Below, piece after piece: positions 45,597 to 55,939 of a stretch of DNA of 64,000 nucleotides. The position numbers and the translations under genes are program-made. This stretch comes from JANMCE01 sp963791625 (GTDB taxonomy: Bacteria > Actinomycetota > Acidimicrobiia > Acidimicrobiales > Ilumatobacteraceae). How positions within the stretch are numbered: the first letter of the stretch is position 1; every line of letters starts with the position of its first letter. The notes beneath the pieces are model-generated. The model saw only the letters and a program-made list of their open reading frames with translations. It searched no databases and was not told the DNA's origin. The DNA lies in assembly GCA_963791625.1 (NCBI GenBank), contig CAWBTA010000015.1, positions 744,001-808,000 on the forward strand. Reading direction: 5' to 3'.

Positions 45597-46933
45597 CCCG
45601 CACCCTGCGGCTCGGCCGCCTCGGCGCGCGGCAGAGCACGTCGTATGCGCTTCACCGAGCGAGGCGGGCAACGACCCGCGCCAAGGATCGCGAAGCGCTC
45701 GACGCGCAGTTCGCCATCCGTTCCACCGAAGACGTGGTGAAAGAACTCGGGCAGATGAAGGGCGTGATGATGAAGGCCGGGCAGATGATGAGCTGGGTAG
45801 CTGAGGGTCTGCCGCCCGAGGCCGCGGTCGCGCTCGCAAGTCTGCAGGCCGACGGGCCGCCGATGGCACCGTCGCTCGCGGCCAAAGTGATCGAGCAGGA
45901 ACTCGGCAAGCCACCCGAGAAGATCTTCCGCACATGGAACCCCGTGCCGATCGCAGCGGCCAGCATCGGTCAGGTGCACCAGGCCACGCTGAAAGACGGC
46001 CGCAAGGTTGCCGTCAAGGTGCAGTACCCGGGCATTGCCGACGCCATGACCGCCGACCTCGGCAACGCCGAAGTGCTGTACCGATTGTTCGGCGCCTTCG
46101 CGTTGAAAGGCTTCGACGCGAAAGGTGTCGTAGACGAGTTGCGAGATCGCGTGGCCGACGAACTGGACTACACGATCGAGGCAAAGAATCAGACTGCGTT
46201 CGTTGAGCGCTATCGCGGCCATCCGTTCATCCGCATCCCTGCCGTCGTGCCCGAGTTTTCGACCAGCAAGGTACTGGTGTCGGAATGGGTCGACGGCATG
46301 TCGTTCGACACCTTCCTCGCCACCGCCGACGAGCCGACGAAACAGAAGGCGGCCGAGGTCGTGTTTCGGTTCGCGCAGCAGTCGGTGCACCGCTACTTGC
46401 TCGCCAATGGCGACCCGCATGCCGGGAACTACCGATTCCACGAAGACGGCACGGTCACGTTCCTCGACTTCGGCATGGTGAAGCGGTTCGACCCCGATGA
46501 GTGGGCGCGCCTTGCGCCATCGCTCGACGCGATGGTCTTCGCCCAAGACCCCGAACTGACCGTGAAGATCATGGAGGACACCGGCTTCCTGAACCCGGGA
46601 CACGGCCTCGACCCCCAAGACGTGTGGGCGTATGTCAGCCAACCGTACGTACCGTTCCTGCTCGACTCGTTCACCTACGAGCCTGGTTGGGTCGGTGAAA
46701 CGTTGCGGGCGTTACTTGACCGCAACGGGCCCTACGCCGACGTGATGAAAACGGTCAACATGCCGCCGAGCTTCGTGGTTCTCGACCGCGTGGTGTGGGG
46801 CGTGAGTTCGCTGATGGGTCGCCTCCACGCCACCGCACCCTGGCGGAGCATCCTGTCCGAGTATCGCCACAACACCCCCTCCCAAACCGACCTTGGCAAA
46901 GCCGAAGAAGCCTGGCGCTCCCAACACTCCTGA
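45572..46933 (+). CDS. AarF/UbiB-family (ABC1) atypical kinase
   Basis: A 453-residue protein with the ABC1 features: KxGQ motif (MMKAGQMMSWV), Ala-rich loop PIAAASIGQVHQATLKDGR, KVAVKVQYPG, ELDYTIEAKNQ, NGDPHAGNYRF and the metal-binding FLDFGMV. Such kinases support ubiquinone or isoprenoid-lipid metabolism and have ATPase activity. TTG 45572 fits the conserved start. Actinobacteria lacking ubiquinone still carry these genes, and their target is unclear. Confidence 0.85.
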   Translation: MPQLPERVTRTLRLGRLGARQSTSYALHRARRATTRAKDREALDAQFAIRSTEDVVKELGQMKGVMMKAGQMMSWVAEGLPPEAAVALASLQADGPPMAPSLAAKVIEQELGKPPEKIFRTWNPVPIAAASIGQVHQATLKDGRKVAVKVQYPGIADAMTADLGNAEVLYRLFGAFALKGFDAKGVVDELRDRVADELDYTIEAKNQTAFVERYRGHPFIRIPAVVPEFSTSKVLVSEWVDGMSFDTFLATADEPTKQKAAEVVFRFAQQSVHRYLLANGDPHAGNYRFHEDGTVTFLDFGMVKRFDPDEWARLAPSLDAMVFAQDPELTVKIMEDTGFLNPGHGLDPQDVWAYVSQPYVPFLLDSFTYEPGWVGETLRALLDRNGPYADVMKTVNMPPSFVVLDRVVWGVSSLMGRLHATAPWRSILSEYRHNTPSQTDLGKAEEAWRSQHS

Positions 46934-46991
46934 GTAAATCTTGTGAGGGCGGTAGTCCAGAGGTGATAGCGCACGCCGATAGGGAGGGGTC

Positions 46992-49639
46992 ATGTCCGCC
47001 TCCCTGCCCCAACCGACTGCCGCGCATTCCCGAGCGTCGGGTTCGCTGCGTCCGACCACGAGTGTTTCCGACTCGGTTCGGATCACGCGTTCGTGGGTGA
47101 ATGAGAACGGGTGGCGCACCATCGGGGCGCTGCTTATCGTGCCCACGCTGATGTATCTCCCACTGGCCCGAGCGCGCTGGACGATGATCGCCCTGGCGCC
47201 GCTCGTGGTGACGTTCAACCTGGTGGTCAACCGCCTGGTGAACAGGGGAAAGCGCGGTGCCGCATGGTTCTCGCTGGTGGGATTCGCAACGATGGTTTTT
47301 GCCTCACTGTTGGCACCAAATCTGCTCGTGCCGACCATGGTTTTACTGACCGCGGACATCGCGTTCGTTGCCCGTTGGCTCGGGCGGAAGTACGCCATCG
47401 CGGCAATGGTGTTGACCTTGGCCCTCATGGGCGGGATTGCGTTCGCACACCACGATCCAAGCGCCACGGGAGGCATCTTCCTGTGGGCATTTTCGGCCGC
47501 CTGCACCATCGGCATCATTGGTGACGCCAACGAAGCAGGCGCCAAACTGGCGACGCAGTACACCCGCGTGATCGACGGCCTGGGCCTCGTGGTGTGGGAG
47601 GGCGATGTCGACCTCGTGACCTCGATCAACATCCACGTCGAGGGCCTCCTCGGCATCCCAGCCGCGGCCATTTCCACCACGGCTGACCTGCGACGGCCGA
47701 TGCATCCCGACGATCGTCACGTGCTCGACTTCCATCGCGAACAGGTCGCGGCCAACCACGATCACGAGCTGCAGTATCGAGCGGTGCACGCCGACGGCTC
47801 CACGCGCTGGCTGCTCGAACTCATTCGAGTAAAGCAGGCCGGACAGGAAGACAATCCGGCCCAGGTACAGGGCGTCATCATTGATGTCACCGAACGCATG
47901 GAAGCGGAGAATCGCGTCGCCATGTACGCCAACCTTGTCGAGTCCGTCGGGCTCGGCATGGTCATCATCGGTCATGACGAAGACCGCGTGCTACGGGTCA
48001 GTGCAGCGAACCCGGCCATGCGTAGTTTCAGCACCCGTGACCCCGAGCAGTTGGTGAACCTCACGCTCGCCGACGCCTTCTCGGAGTTGTTCGACGAGAG
48101 CATGATTCGCTCGTTGAGCGCGGTGGCTGATGGCGGCGACATCGTCGAGCTAGGGCCGACACGGGTACAGGCTGAGGGCGTTCGCTACGTGCGCCTGCGG
48201 GCCTTCCCACTCGCCGGGCGAGCGGCCGCGATCACCATGGAAGACGCCACCGCTTTCCAGCTCGCCAGCGCCGCGCTGAGCTACCAGACCAACCACGACG
48301 CACTCACCGGCCTACCCAACCGACCCAACGTGGTGCAGCGCCTGAACGAGGCTCTCGAAGCGGTTCCGAACGATCGTCACGAAGTGTCATTGGTGATGAT
48401 CGACCTCGACCACTTCCGACAGGTCAACGACACCTTCGGCCACCACGAGGGCGATAGGCTTTTGATTGAACTCGGTCGTCGTTTGAAGCGCGCCGGGCGG
48501 TCCGACGTGGTCGCCCGACTGGGTGGCGACGAGTTCGCCGTCGTCGTCTCCGGCGTCAACGCGGCCATCCGCGCCGATGCGCTGGCCGAGACAGTGCTGG
48601 AAGTCTTCCTCGAGTCCATTGTCATCCAAGACATCAACGTGCAGACCACCGCAGCCATCGGCATTGCCACGTTTCCGACCGATGCAACCGACGCAACCAC
48701 GCTCATGCAGCGGGCGGAACTGGCGATGTACCAGGCGAAAAATCCGCCGACCGCATCATGCATTACGTCGCCAGCGAGGATGACTCCTCACCGTCGCGCA
48801 TCGCTCTGCTCGCCGACTTTCAGCACGCCGTCAACGCTGGGGAACTGACGAACCACTACCAGCCGATCTTCGATCTGGCCACCGGACAGCTGGTCGGCGG
48901 CGAGACGCTCGTGCGCTGGCAACACCCGGACCACGGCCTGCTTGCACCGGCCCAGTTCCTCGCACTGGCCGAACAGTCGGGCATGGTCGGTTCACTCACC
49001 GAGGCCGTCGCCGCGGCCGCCATTGCCGATGCCGCTCGGTGGCATCGGCAGGGCACCCCGATGCCCGTCACGATCAACCTGTCCGGCCGCAGCCTGCAGG
49101 ACCACCGCACCACCTCACAGCTACTCCATCTGCTCGACCTTGCCGATCTGCCCGCCACCGCACTGCGGGTGGAGATCACCGAGCAGGCGCTGCTTGATGA
49201 CCCGATCACGGCCACCAAGGTGCTGTCCCAACTGCGAGCGCAGGGGGCGGAGGTGTCGATCGACGACTTCGGTACCGGCTACTCATCACTGTCGCTGCTG
49301 CGGCAGTTGCCGATCGATGAGTTGAAGATCGACGGGATGTTCGTCGCCGGACTGTGCAACCAAGACGCCATGCTGGTGCGCTCGATCATCGACCTCGGCC
49401 ACGCCCTCGGACTTCGGGTTGTCGCCGAACGGATCGAGACCCAGGAGGAACTCGATGTACTGATCGGGCTCGGTTGCGACCGCGGGCAGGGTTTCCTGTT
49501 CGGCCAGCCCGTACCGGCCGATGAGTTTGCCAACCTGCTGACGTCGCCCACGACGCTTCGGCCCCGTCCAATACTGCGGACGACCGACGGCGCCACCGTG
49601 ACACAACTCGCGTCTCGGCGCACGGTCGCCCCCCGCTAG
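46992..49639 (+). CDS. membrane PAS-GGDEF-EAL c-di-GMP enzyme, frameshifted
   Basis: ATG 46992 after AGGGAGGGG. Residues 35-180 contain six membrane segments. One or two PAS domains follow (about 185-420), then GGDEF with the intact signature ARLGGDEFAVVV. At about 48737 a run of five A shifts the frame; with six A it reads MYQAKKSADRIMHYVASEDD straight into the EAL domain (48758-49639). That domain has ETLVRW in place of EALVRW, DDFGTGYSSLSLL, and the Glu/Asp metal ligands ITEQ and KIDG. The whole protein has about 882 residues. Both cyclase and phosphodiesterase activity are plausible. Confidence 0.85.
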
Positions 49640-49666
49640 GTCGGTCGTCTCCGCTACATTGCCAGT

Positions 49667-49822
49667 GTGCTCGGAGCTGCCATCATCATCGTTGTCCTGC
49701 TGCTTCTCCCCGTCGTCGTTCTGATGTCGGGTGCAGTTGGCGCAGCCATTCTCGGCGGCGCGCTGACGAAGGATGCCGAAGACCGCCATGAGGGCAGCGA
49801 ACTCATCGACCTGAATCGCTGA
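49667..49822 (+). CDS. small single-TM protein, 51 aa
   Basis: GTG 49667 starts a 51-residue protein: a long hydrophobic N-terminal helix (VLGAAIIIVVLLLLPVVVLM, AAILGGAL) and a charged tail (DAEDRHEGSELIDLNR). It fills the gap between the GGDEF/EAL gene and the decarboxylase, ending 5 bases before the latter's ATG, so co-transcription is likely. No family is recognised. Confidence 0.55.
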   Translation: MLGAAIIIVVLLLLPVVVLMSGAVGAAILGGALTKDAEDRHEGSELIDLNR

Positions 49823-49827
49823 TCGCC

Positions 49828-51204
49828 ATGCATATGCAGGACCCTTCTATCGAGGTCCTTACCCAGGCGGTGTTGCGCTACGCGGTCCAACGCATGCGTC
49901 TCGATCCGCCGCCGCTCGACGGGCCCCGTACCGAAGCAGAGCTGCGGGCGATGGCCGGCTCATCGGTGACCAAGCATGGCCTCGGGGGCCTCGAAGCGCT
50001 TCGCATCTTTACTGATGTACTCGCGCCGGCGTGTATCTCCACGGACCATCCGAGGTACCTCGCGTTCGTACCGAACGCGCCGACAGAGGTGTCCATCCTG
50101 TTCGATCTGGTCGTCGGTGCAAGCTCGATCTATGGCGGCAGTTGGCTGGAAGGTGCCGGCGCCGTGTTCGCCGAGAACGAGGCGCTCCGGTGGATCTGTG
50201 ACCTCGTCGGCTTCCCCAAAACGTCCGGCGGCGTCTTCGTCACGGGCGGTACGGCCGGCAACTTGAGCGCACTGGTAGCGGCTCGTCAGACCTGGCGCAC
50301 GTGGCACCCCGATGCGGGCAACCTACGAGGCCTTGTTATCGCCGGCGGCGGCGCTCACTCGTCAATCGCTATGGCGGCTCGGGTCATGGACGTCGACGTG
50401 GTGAAGGTGCCCACCGATGCTCGGGGTGCACTGACGCGAGCTGCGCTCGATGAGACTGTCGCCGCCCTCTCCGGGTATGACCGGGGCCGCGTGTTCGCCG
50501 TCGTTGCAACGGGTGGCACCACCAACGTCGGCGTGGTTGATGACCTCGCTGCTGCCGCCGATGTTGCCCACGCCCTGGGCGCCTGGTTCCACGTTGATGG
50601 GGCCTACGGTGGCGCGGCGTTGGCGGCACCCAAGGTGCGGCATCTGTTCAACGGTATCGAGCAGGCCGACAGCTTCCTGGTTGATCCGCACAAGTGGCTG
50701 TTCGCTCCCTATGACTGCTGCGCGCTGGTGTACCGACAACCCGAACTGGCCAAGGGCACCCACACCCAGGAGGCCGAGTACCTCGATGTGTTGGCCGATG
50801 ATGAAGACTGGAATCCGAGCGATTACGCGGTGCATCTCACCCGTCGCGCCCGCGGTCTTCCGTTCTGGTTTTCACTTGCTACCCACGGCACCGATGCCTA
50901 CCGCGTAGCGATCGAGCAATCGCTGGAACTCACGCAACAAACAGCCGACCTCATTCGCCGGACGCCCGGTCTCGAACTGGTGCTCGAACCCGAACTCTCG
51001 GTCGTGGTGTTCCGCCGGGTCGGTTGGGATCAGGCCCGTTACGACGCCTGGAGCGACGAGGCGCTCGCAGCCGATCTCACCCTCACCGTCGCCACCAAAT
51101 GGCAGGGCGAACATGTGCTGAGATTCTGCTTCATCAACCCGCGCACCACGCTGGCCGATGTCGAGATGATCCTCGATTCGTTGATCGGATCAGACAGCCA
51201 GTAA
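49828..51204 (+). CDS. group II PLP-dependent decarboxylase (aromatic amino acid / glutamate decarboxylase family)
   Basis: The 458-residue protein has the AAT-like fold of group II decarboxylases: GVFVTGGTAGNLSALVAARQ, FAVVATGGTTNVGVVDDLA, WFHVDGAYGGAAL (Asp binding the PLP ring nitrogen) and DSFLVDPHKWLFAPYDCC with the Schiff-base Lys. Typical products are aromatic amines or GABA-like amines. Substrate choice is not evident. ATG 49828 or ATG 49834 is the start. The end overlaps the convergent gene by 15 bases. Confidence 0.85.
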   Translation: MHMQDPSIEVLTQAVLRYAVQRMRLDPPPLDGPRTEAELRAMAGSSVTKHGLGGLEALRIFTDVLAPACISTDHPRYLAFVPNAPTEVSILFDLVVGASSIYGGSWLEGAGAVFAENEALRWICDLVGFPKTSGGVFVTGGTAGNLSALVAARQTWRTWHPDAGNLRGLVIAGGGAHSSIAMAARVMDVDVVKVPTDARGALTRAALDETVAALSGYDRGRVFAVVATGGTTNVGVVDDLAAAADVAHALGAWFHVDGAYGGAALAAPKVRHLFNGIEQADSFLVDPHKWLFAPYDCCALVYRQPELAKGTHTQEAEYLDVLADDEDWNPSDYAVHLTRRARGLPFWFSLATHGTDAYRVAIEQSLELTQQTADLIRRTPGLELVLEPELSVVVFRRVGWDQARYDAWSDEALAADLTLTVATKWQGEHVLRFCFINPRTTLADVEMILDSLIGSDSQ

Positions 51205-51462
51205 CCCTCGGATAATGCCGAGGCGAACGGCGTCGGTCAGGTCGCTTGAGCCGGCAATGATGCCGGCCGCGAAGGCCCGACGGGTGGCCATCGAGTGCGG
51301 GTCGATGTCGGCGCCGCGCATCAGGTCCGAGGCGCCGGCCTGGGCCTGGTCGAGTGCTGCGATGTCCTCGGCCTTCAGATCGGCAATGAAGCGGAGTCGC
51401 CCGGAGATGAGAGCCCCGAACATGCGGGATTCAACTGCGGAATCGGCCGATCTCTCAATCAT
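51190..51462 (-). CDS. hypothetical protein, 90 aa
   Basis: A short, helical, soluble protein (MIERSADSAVESRMFGALIS, then AAGIIAGSSDLTDAVRLGII) with good coding appearance. It fills the space between two convergent or divergent genes. No family is recognised. Confidence 0.5.
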   Translation of the reverse strand: MIERSADSAVESRMFGALISGRLRFIADLKAEDIAALDQAQAGASDLMRGADIDPHSMATRRAFAAGIIAGSSDLTDAVRLGIIRGLLAV

Positions 51463-51527
51463 GTACGAAGAATCGGCAGGTCGCCTTCAGGTGTGAGCGG
51501 TTGAGGACAATTTAGGCTGTCAAGATC

Positions 51528-52895
51528 ATGACCGATCTTCTCATTTCGGGCGCAACGCTCGTGGCAACGATGGACCACGAGCGACGGGAAATTGCCGACG
51601 GTTGGATCGCCATCACGAATGGTCGGGTGGAGGCCCTTGGCGGCCCGCGTGATGAGCGTCCGTCGGCCGTGCAGATCCTGGCTGCCAACGACTGCCTGGT
51701 GACGCCCGGGCTCATCAACACCCACCATCACCTCTTCCAGAATCTCACCCGCGCGTGGCCAACGATGACCGACAAGCCACTGTTCGGTTGGCTGCAGTCG
51801 CTGTACCCGATCTGGCGCCGCATCGACGAGGAAGCCGCGCACGTGTCGGCCTGGATCGGCCTGGCCGAGCTGGCGCTGTCGGGCTGCACCACCAGTACCG
51901 ATCACCTCTATCTTCATCCGCAAGGCGCCGGCGATCTGCTGTCGGCATCCATTGCGGCGGCGGTCGACCTCGGCGTGCGTTTTCATCCGACACGCGGGTC
52001 GATGTCGCTGAGCGAGAAGGACGGCGGGCTGCCACCGGATTCGGTCGTGCAGGACGACGAGACGATTTTGGCCGAATGCGAAACGCAGGTCGCTCGCCAC
52101 CACGATCGCTCGTTCGGCGCCATGGTTCGCATTGCGCTCGCGCCATGCTCGCCGTTCAGCGTGACCACCGAACTCATGGAGCGCAGCGCCGTGTTGGCCG
52201 AGCGACTCGACGTGCGTCTCCACACGCATGCCGCGGAAAACGCCGAGGACGACGCCTTCTCCCTTGCGACGTACGGCTGTCGGCCGATCGAATATCTCGA
52301 GCGAACGGGTTGGTGCAACGACCGCACATGGGTTGCCCACTGCGTGATGCCGAACTCCGACGAGATTCGCCGCCTTGGCGCAGCCGGTGTCGGCGTAGCG
52401 CACTGCCCGAGCAGCAACATGATCCTTTCATCGGGCATTGCACCCATCGTCGAGCTTCGGGCCGCGGGTGTTGCCGTCGGACTTGGCGTCGACGGGTCGT
52501 CTTCGGCCGACAGCGCCTCGCTGTGGATGGAAGCCCGCCAGGCCATGCTGCTGACCAAGCTACGCAACGGGGCCGACGCAGGCACCGCCCGCACGTCGTT
52601 GGAAATGGCGACGCGAGGCGGCGCAGCGTGTCTGGGGCGGCTGGGCGAACTGGGCGAGCTATCGGTCGGGTCCGTGGCTGATGTGGCGGTCTGGCCGCTC
52701 GGTGGCCCGGCCTACGCGGGTGCGATCGCCGACCCGATCGAGGCCTGGTTGCGCTGCGGGCCGACCGCGGCACGACACACGGTCATCAACGGTCGGGTCG
52801 TGGTGGAAGACGGTCAGCTGCGCCACAACGGACTGAACGAGATGTTGCGCACCCATCGCCGGATCAGCGCCGATTTGCAGCAGATCGCCTTGTAA
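51528..52895 (+). CDS. 8-oxoguanine deaminase-like amidohydrolase
   Basis: A 455-residue COG0402 amidohydrolase: the metal motif NTHHHLFQNLTRAWP, LHTHAAENAEDD, VAHCVMPNSDEI (His ligand), VAHCPSSNMILSSG and GLGVDGSSSADSASLW with the catalytic Asp. The HHHLFQNLTRA and LYPIW features are those of 8-oxoguanine deaminases rather than of cytosine or guanine deaminases. Expected reaction: 8-oxoguanine to urate plus ammonia. The end overlaps the convergent M48 gene by 32 bases. Confidence 0.8.
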   Translation: MTDLLISGATLVATMDHERREIADGWIAITNGRVEALGGPRDERPSAVQILAANDCLVTPGLINTHHHLFQNLTRAWPTMTDKPLFGWLQSLYPIWRRIDEEAAHVSAWIGLAELALSGCTTSTDHLYLHPQGAGDLLSASIAAAVDLGVRFHPTRGSMSLSEKDGGLPPDSVVQDDETILAECETQVARHHDRSFGAMVRIALAPCSPFSVTTELMERSAVLAERLDVRLHTHAAENAEDDAFSLATYGCRPIEYLERTGWCNDRTWVAHCVMPNSDEIRRLGAAGVGVAHCPSSNMILSSGIAPIVELRAAGVAVGLGVDGSSSADSASLWMEARQAMLLTKLRNGADAGTARTSLEMATRGGAACLGRLGELGELSVGSVADVAVWPLGGPAYAGAIADPIEAWLRCGPTAARHTVINGRVVVEDGQLRHNGLNEMLRTHRRISADLQQIAL

Positions 52896-53763
52896 GCGCT
52901 TCAACTTTGGCAATCCGCGTTCGTAACGGGGGATGGCTGCCGAAGACCCGCTCGCCCCACGACCGGCCGGTGACTGTTGGTTCGTCGAGCGCAGTACGCC
53001 GCATGGCTGCTGCCAGTTCGACACCGAAGCCGGCGTTGACGGCCCAGGCATCGGCGCGGAACTCGGCCTGACGACTCACGATGCCGCCAATCGATTGCCA
53101 CACCAGAATGCCCACCTGAAACACCCAGGCCAACCCGCGCAGCAAGACCGCGGCGGCACCGCCAAGGATCTTCGCGGCGGCCGTGTCGGCAAAGGCGCGG
53201 GTCGCTGCAGTGGCAACGTTGTCGAGGAAGAATCCGACACGAGCCAACGCCATCACCGGCAACGCCAACCAGTAGCCGAGCACGAGAACTGTGCTCACCA
53301 AACCCTGCTGATGACCGATCTCATGCGCCATCACACCCTGGAGTTCGGCCGCGGGCAATGAGTGAAACGCGCCGGTCGTCACGATGACGAGGTGCCCTCC
53401 GCTGGCAAACACGTTGAGGTCGTCGGAATCGGTGACAGCCAGAACGAAGTGACGACGACCCATCCGCGTGTTCGCCAGCACGCCCTGCCACAACGGTTCG
53501 AGGTGACGCCGCTCGTCAGGTGTGGGGATGCGTGCGCCGAGGAGGCGCATGAGGAACCGTTGTTGAATCGGCCGGTACAGCAGCGTGAGCCCGAGGCCAA
53601 GGTGAATCAGTACCGCCGCCCAGTAAGGAAGATGCAACAGCAACTTCAACGGCAGCCAGAACACCGCCACCGCAATCAGCCAAATGGGGGCGAGCCCAAT
53701 GATCGGCACAAAGGCGCCGAACGACGGCGCATCCCACCGCCTAACGCGTCGACCCGCTCCCAT
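52864..53763 (-). CDS. M48-family membrane zinc metalloprotease
   Basis: About 299 residues with membrane helices near the N-terminus and middle, the zinc motif VMAHEIGHQQG, and the downstream ligand EFRADAWAVNAGFG (Glu). The AFHSLPAAELQGV strand before the motif fits HtpX/Ste24-like M48 peptidases, which degrade misfolded membrane proteins. ATG 53763 removes a poorly conserved ten-residue extension. Confidence 0.85.
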   Translation of the reverse strand: MGAGRRVRRWDAPSFGAFVPIIGLAPIWLIAVAVFWLPLKLLLHLPYWAAVLIHLGLGLTLLYRPIQQRFLMRLLGARIPTPDERRHLEPLWQGVLANTRMGRRHFVLAVTDSDDLNVFASGGHLVIVTTGAFHSLPAAELQGVMAHEIGHQQGLVSTVLVLGYWLALPVMALARVGFFLDNVATAATRAFADTAAAKILGGAAAVLLRGLAWVFQVGILVWQSIGGIVSRQAEFRADAWAVNAGFGVELAAAMRRTALDEPTVTGRSWGERVFGSHPPLRTRIAKVEALTRRSAANRR

Positions 53764-53820
53764 GCCGCTTAGTTTGGCCGATCTTGCGACCAAAACCTCA
53801 CATAAGTCATGCGACCCGCT

Positions 53821-54507
53821 CTAGGAACCGGAACCCCAGCGGCTTTGGCCGAAGCGGTAGCCGACGCTGCGGACCGTTTCGATGAGGTTGGCGTGTTCTT
53901 CGCCGAGTTTGGCGCGCAGACGACGAATGTGGACGTCGACCGTGCGGGCGCCCCCGTAGTACTCATATCCCCACACCCGGCTCAGCAGGATCTCGCGGGT
54001 GAACACCTTGCCCGGATGTTGAGCCAGGAACTTCAGCAGCTCGTACTCCATAAACGTGAGGTCAAGGGGGCGACCGGCGATGGTGGCCTGGTAGGTCTCG
54101 GTGTTGAGGGCGAGCAGGCTGTACTCCACCACTTCGCTGGCCGCGGTCTCACCCCGGCGCCACACCAGATGGCGAATGCGCGCCTCAAGCTCACGGGGGT
54201 GAAACGGAGACAAGCAGAAGTCTTCGAACAAATCGTCGCGCATGGCGAGGTCGGCGAGCTGCGCACCGCCGACCATCACCAGAACGGGGGCTACCGGATT
54301 GTCGCTCTTGCGGATGGAACGGAGAAACGCCCACCCCGCGTCGGGATCCTTGTCGATTATGACGATCGCGCCGGTCCACCCGTCGTCGGGCTCGAGCGCC
54401 GCTGCGGCGTCGGCCGACTCGGCGGCGCGCCACGAATAGCCGGCCAGATCAAGCGTCTGGGCCAACTCTGGTGGTGGAGGATCGGGGTAGATCAGCAGCG
54501 GTCCCAT
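53821..54507 (-). CDS. OmpR-type response regulator, GlnR-like
   Basis: About 228 residues: an atypical receiver domain (LLIYPDPPPPELAQTLDLAG, VIIDKDPDAGWAFLRSI, lacking the acidic N-terminal pocket and the usual Lys) and a winged helix DNA-binding domain (LTFMEYELLKFLAQHPGKVF, RTVDVHIRRLRAKLG). Such unusual receivers are typical of GlnR, the actinobacterial nitrogen regulator. ATG 54507 overlaps the stop of the glutamine synthetase gene (TGATG), so the two are coupled, which favours GlnR. Confidence 0.75.
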   Translation of the reverse strand: MGPLLIYPDPPPPELAQTLDLAGYSWRAAESADAAAALEPDDGWTGAIVIIDKDPDAGWAFLRSIRKSDNPVAPVLVMVGGAQLADLAMRDDLFEDFCLSPFHPRELEARIRHLVWRRGETAASEVVEYSLLALNTETYQATIAGRPLDLTFMEYELLKFLAQHPGKVFTREILLSRVWGYEYYGGARTVDVHIRRLRAKLGEEHANLIETVRSVGYRFGQSRWGSGS

Positions 54508-55833
54508 CACACCATCCGCAGATAGCGATCGAGCTCGAACTGTGTGACCTGACTCTTGTACTGCTGCCATTCCTTACGCTTGTTTTTGAGGAACCACTCG
54601 AAGATGTGCTCGCCGAGCGCTTCCTTCACTAACTCGCTCTGCTCCATCAGGTTGAGCGCTTCGGACAGCGATTGCGGCAGGGCCGACATACCTTCGGCTG
54701 CCCGCTCCTCGTCGGTCATCATCCCGACATTACCGGCCGCTTCACCCGGCAATTCATAACCCTCTTCGATGCCCTTCAAACCGGCCGCAAGCATGACCGA
54801 GAATGCGAGGTAGGGGTTGCACACGGGGTCGGGTGATCGGTACTCGACCCGGGTGGCCGTGGCCTTGTTCTTCGATGTGGGAACTCGCACCAGGGCCGAG
54901 CGGTTGTTGCGGGCCCAGCTCACCACGACGGGCGCTTCGAAGCCGGGGATGAGCCGCTTGTAGCTGTTGATGGTCTGGTTGGTGATGGCCGTGATCTCGG
55001 GCGCGTGACGAAGCAGACCGGCGATGAAACCCTTGCCGATCTGGGACAGGTGGTACTTGTCGTCGGGGTCGTGGAAGGCGTTTTCCTCACCCTTGTACAG
55101 GCTCATGTGGGTGTGCATGCCCGAGCCCTGCACTCCCTCGAGCGGCTTGGGCATGAAGGTCGCGTACAAGCCATCGGTGGCCGCGACTTCACGCACAACC
55201 AGGCGGAACGTCATGACCGAGTCGGCCATGCTGAGCGCGTCGGTGTGGCGCAGGTCGATCTCATGCTGGCTGGGCGAATCCTCGTGGAAGCTGTACTCGA
55301 CAGGGATGCCCATCGTCTCCAACGTTTGGATGGTTCGCTTGCGCAGCGTTCCGGCCACGTCGGCCGTGGTGAGGTCGAAGTAGGAACCCTGATCGAGCGG
55401 GATCGGCGTGGGGTCCTTCGGGTCGAAGTAGAAGAACTCGATCTCGGGCGCCACGTAGAAACTGAACCCGAGCTTGCGGGCCCTCTCCATGTTGCGCATG
55501 AGCACCTGACGAGGGTCACCTTCAAACGGCGAGCCGTCGAGGTCGCGCGATGTTGCAGAACACTCGGGCCTCGGGCGAGCTGCCTTGCGTCCACGGGAGG
55601 ATTTCAAACGTGTTGGCATCGGGCATGGCGAGCACGTCGGATTCGAACACGCGACTGAACCCGTCGATGGACGAACCATCGAAGGTCATGCCCTCTTCCA
55701 GTGCGTTCTCCAGCTCGGCAGGGCTGATGGCAAAACTCTTCAATTGACCGAGCACGTCGGTGAACCACAGGCGCACCAAGCGCACCTTGCGCTCCTCCAC
55801 CGATCGCAGCACGAAGTCAATCTGGTTATCCAT
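54507..55833 (-). CDS. glnA: glutamine synthetase, type I, frameshifted
   Basis: ATG 55833 (MDNQIDFVLRSVEERKVRLV) begins the beta-grasp domain with EGMTFDGSSIDGFSRVFESD. After PEARVFCNI (about 55545-55560) the frame shifts by one base and continues SRDLDGSPFEGDPRQVLMRN. It then carries the catalytic parts: YVAPEIEFF, GSGMHTHMSLYK, NQTINSYKRL, ARNNRSALVRVP (ATP/ammonia site), RVEYRSPDP and a conserved C-terminus. The full protein has about 441 residues, normal for GS-I. A one-base insertion error is the best explanation. It makes glutamine from glutamate and ammonia. Confidence 0.85.
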
Positions 55834-55939
55834 CCGCCAAGTATCGGCCGAATGGGGCATCGCGTGCGAGCGACCGCACCCGTAGTTCACACGGCGTTTA
55901 CAAACGCGCCCTTGCCTTTCGGGGCATACGGTGGTGACC

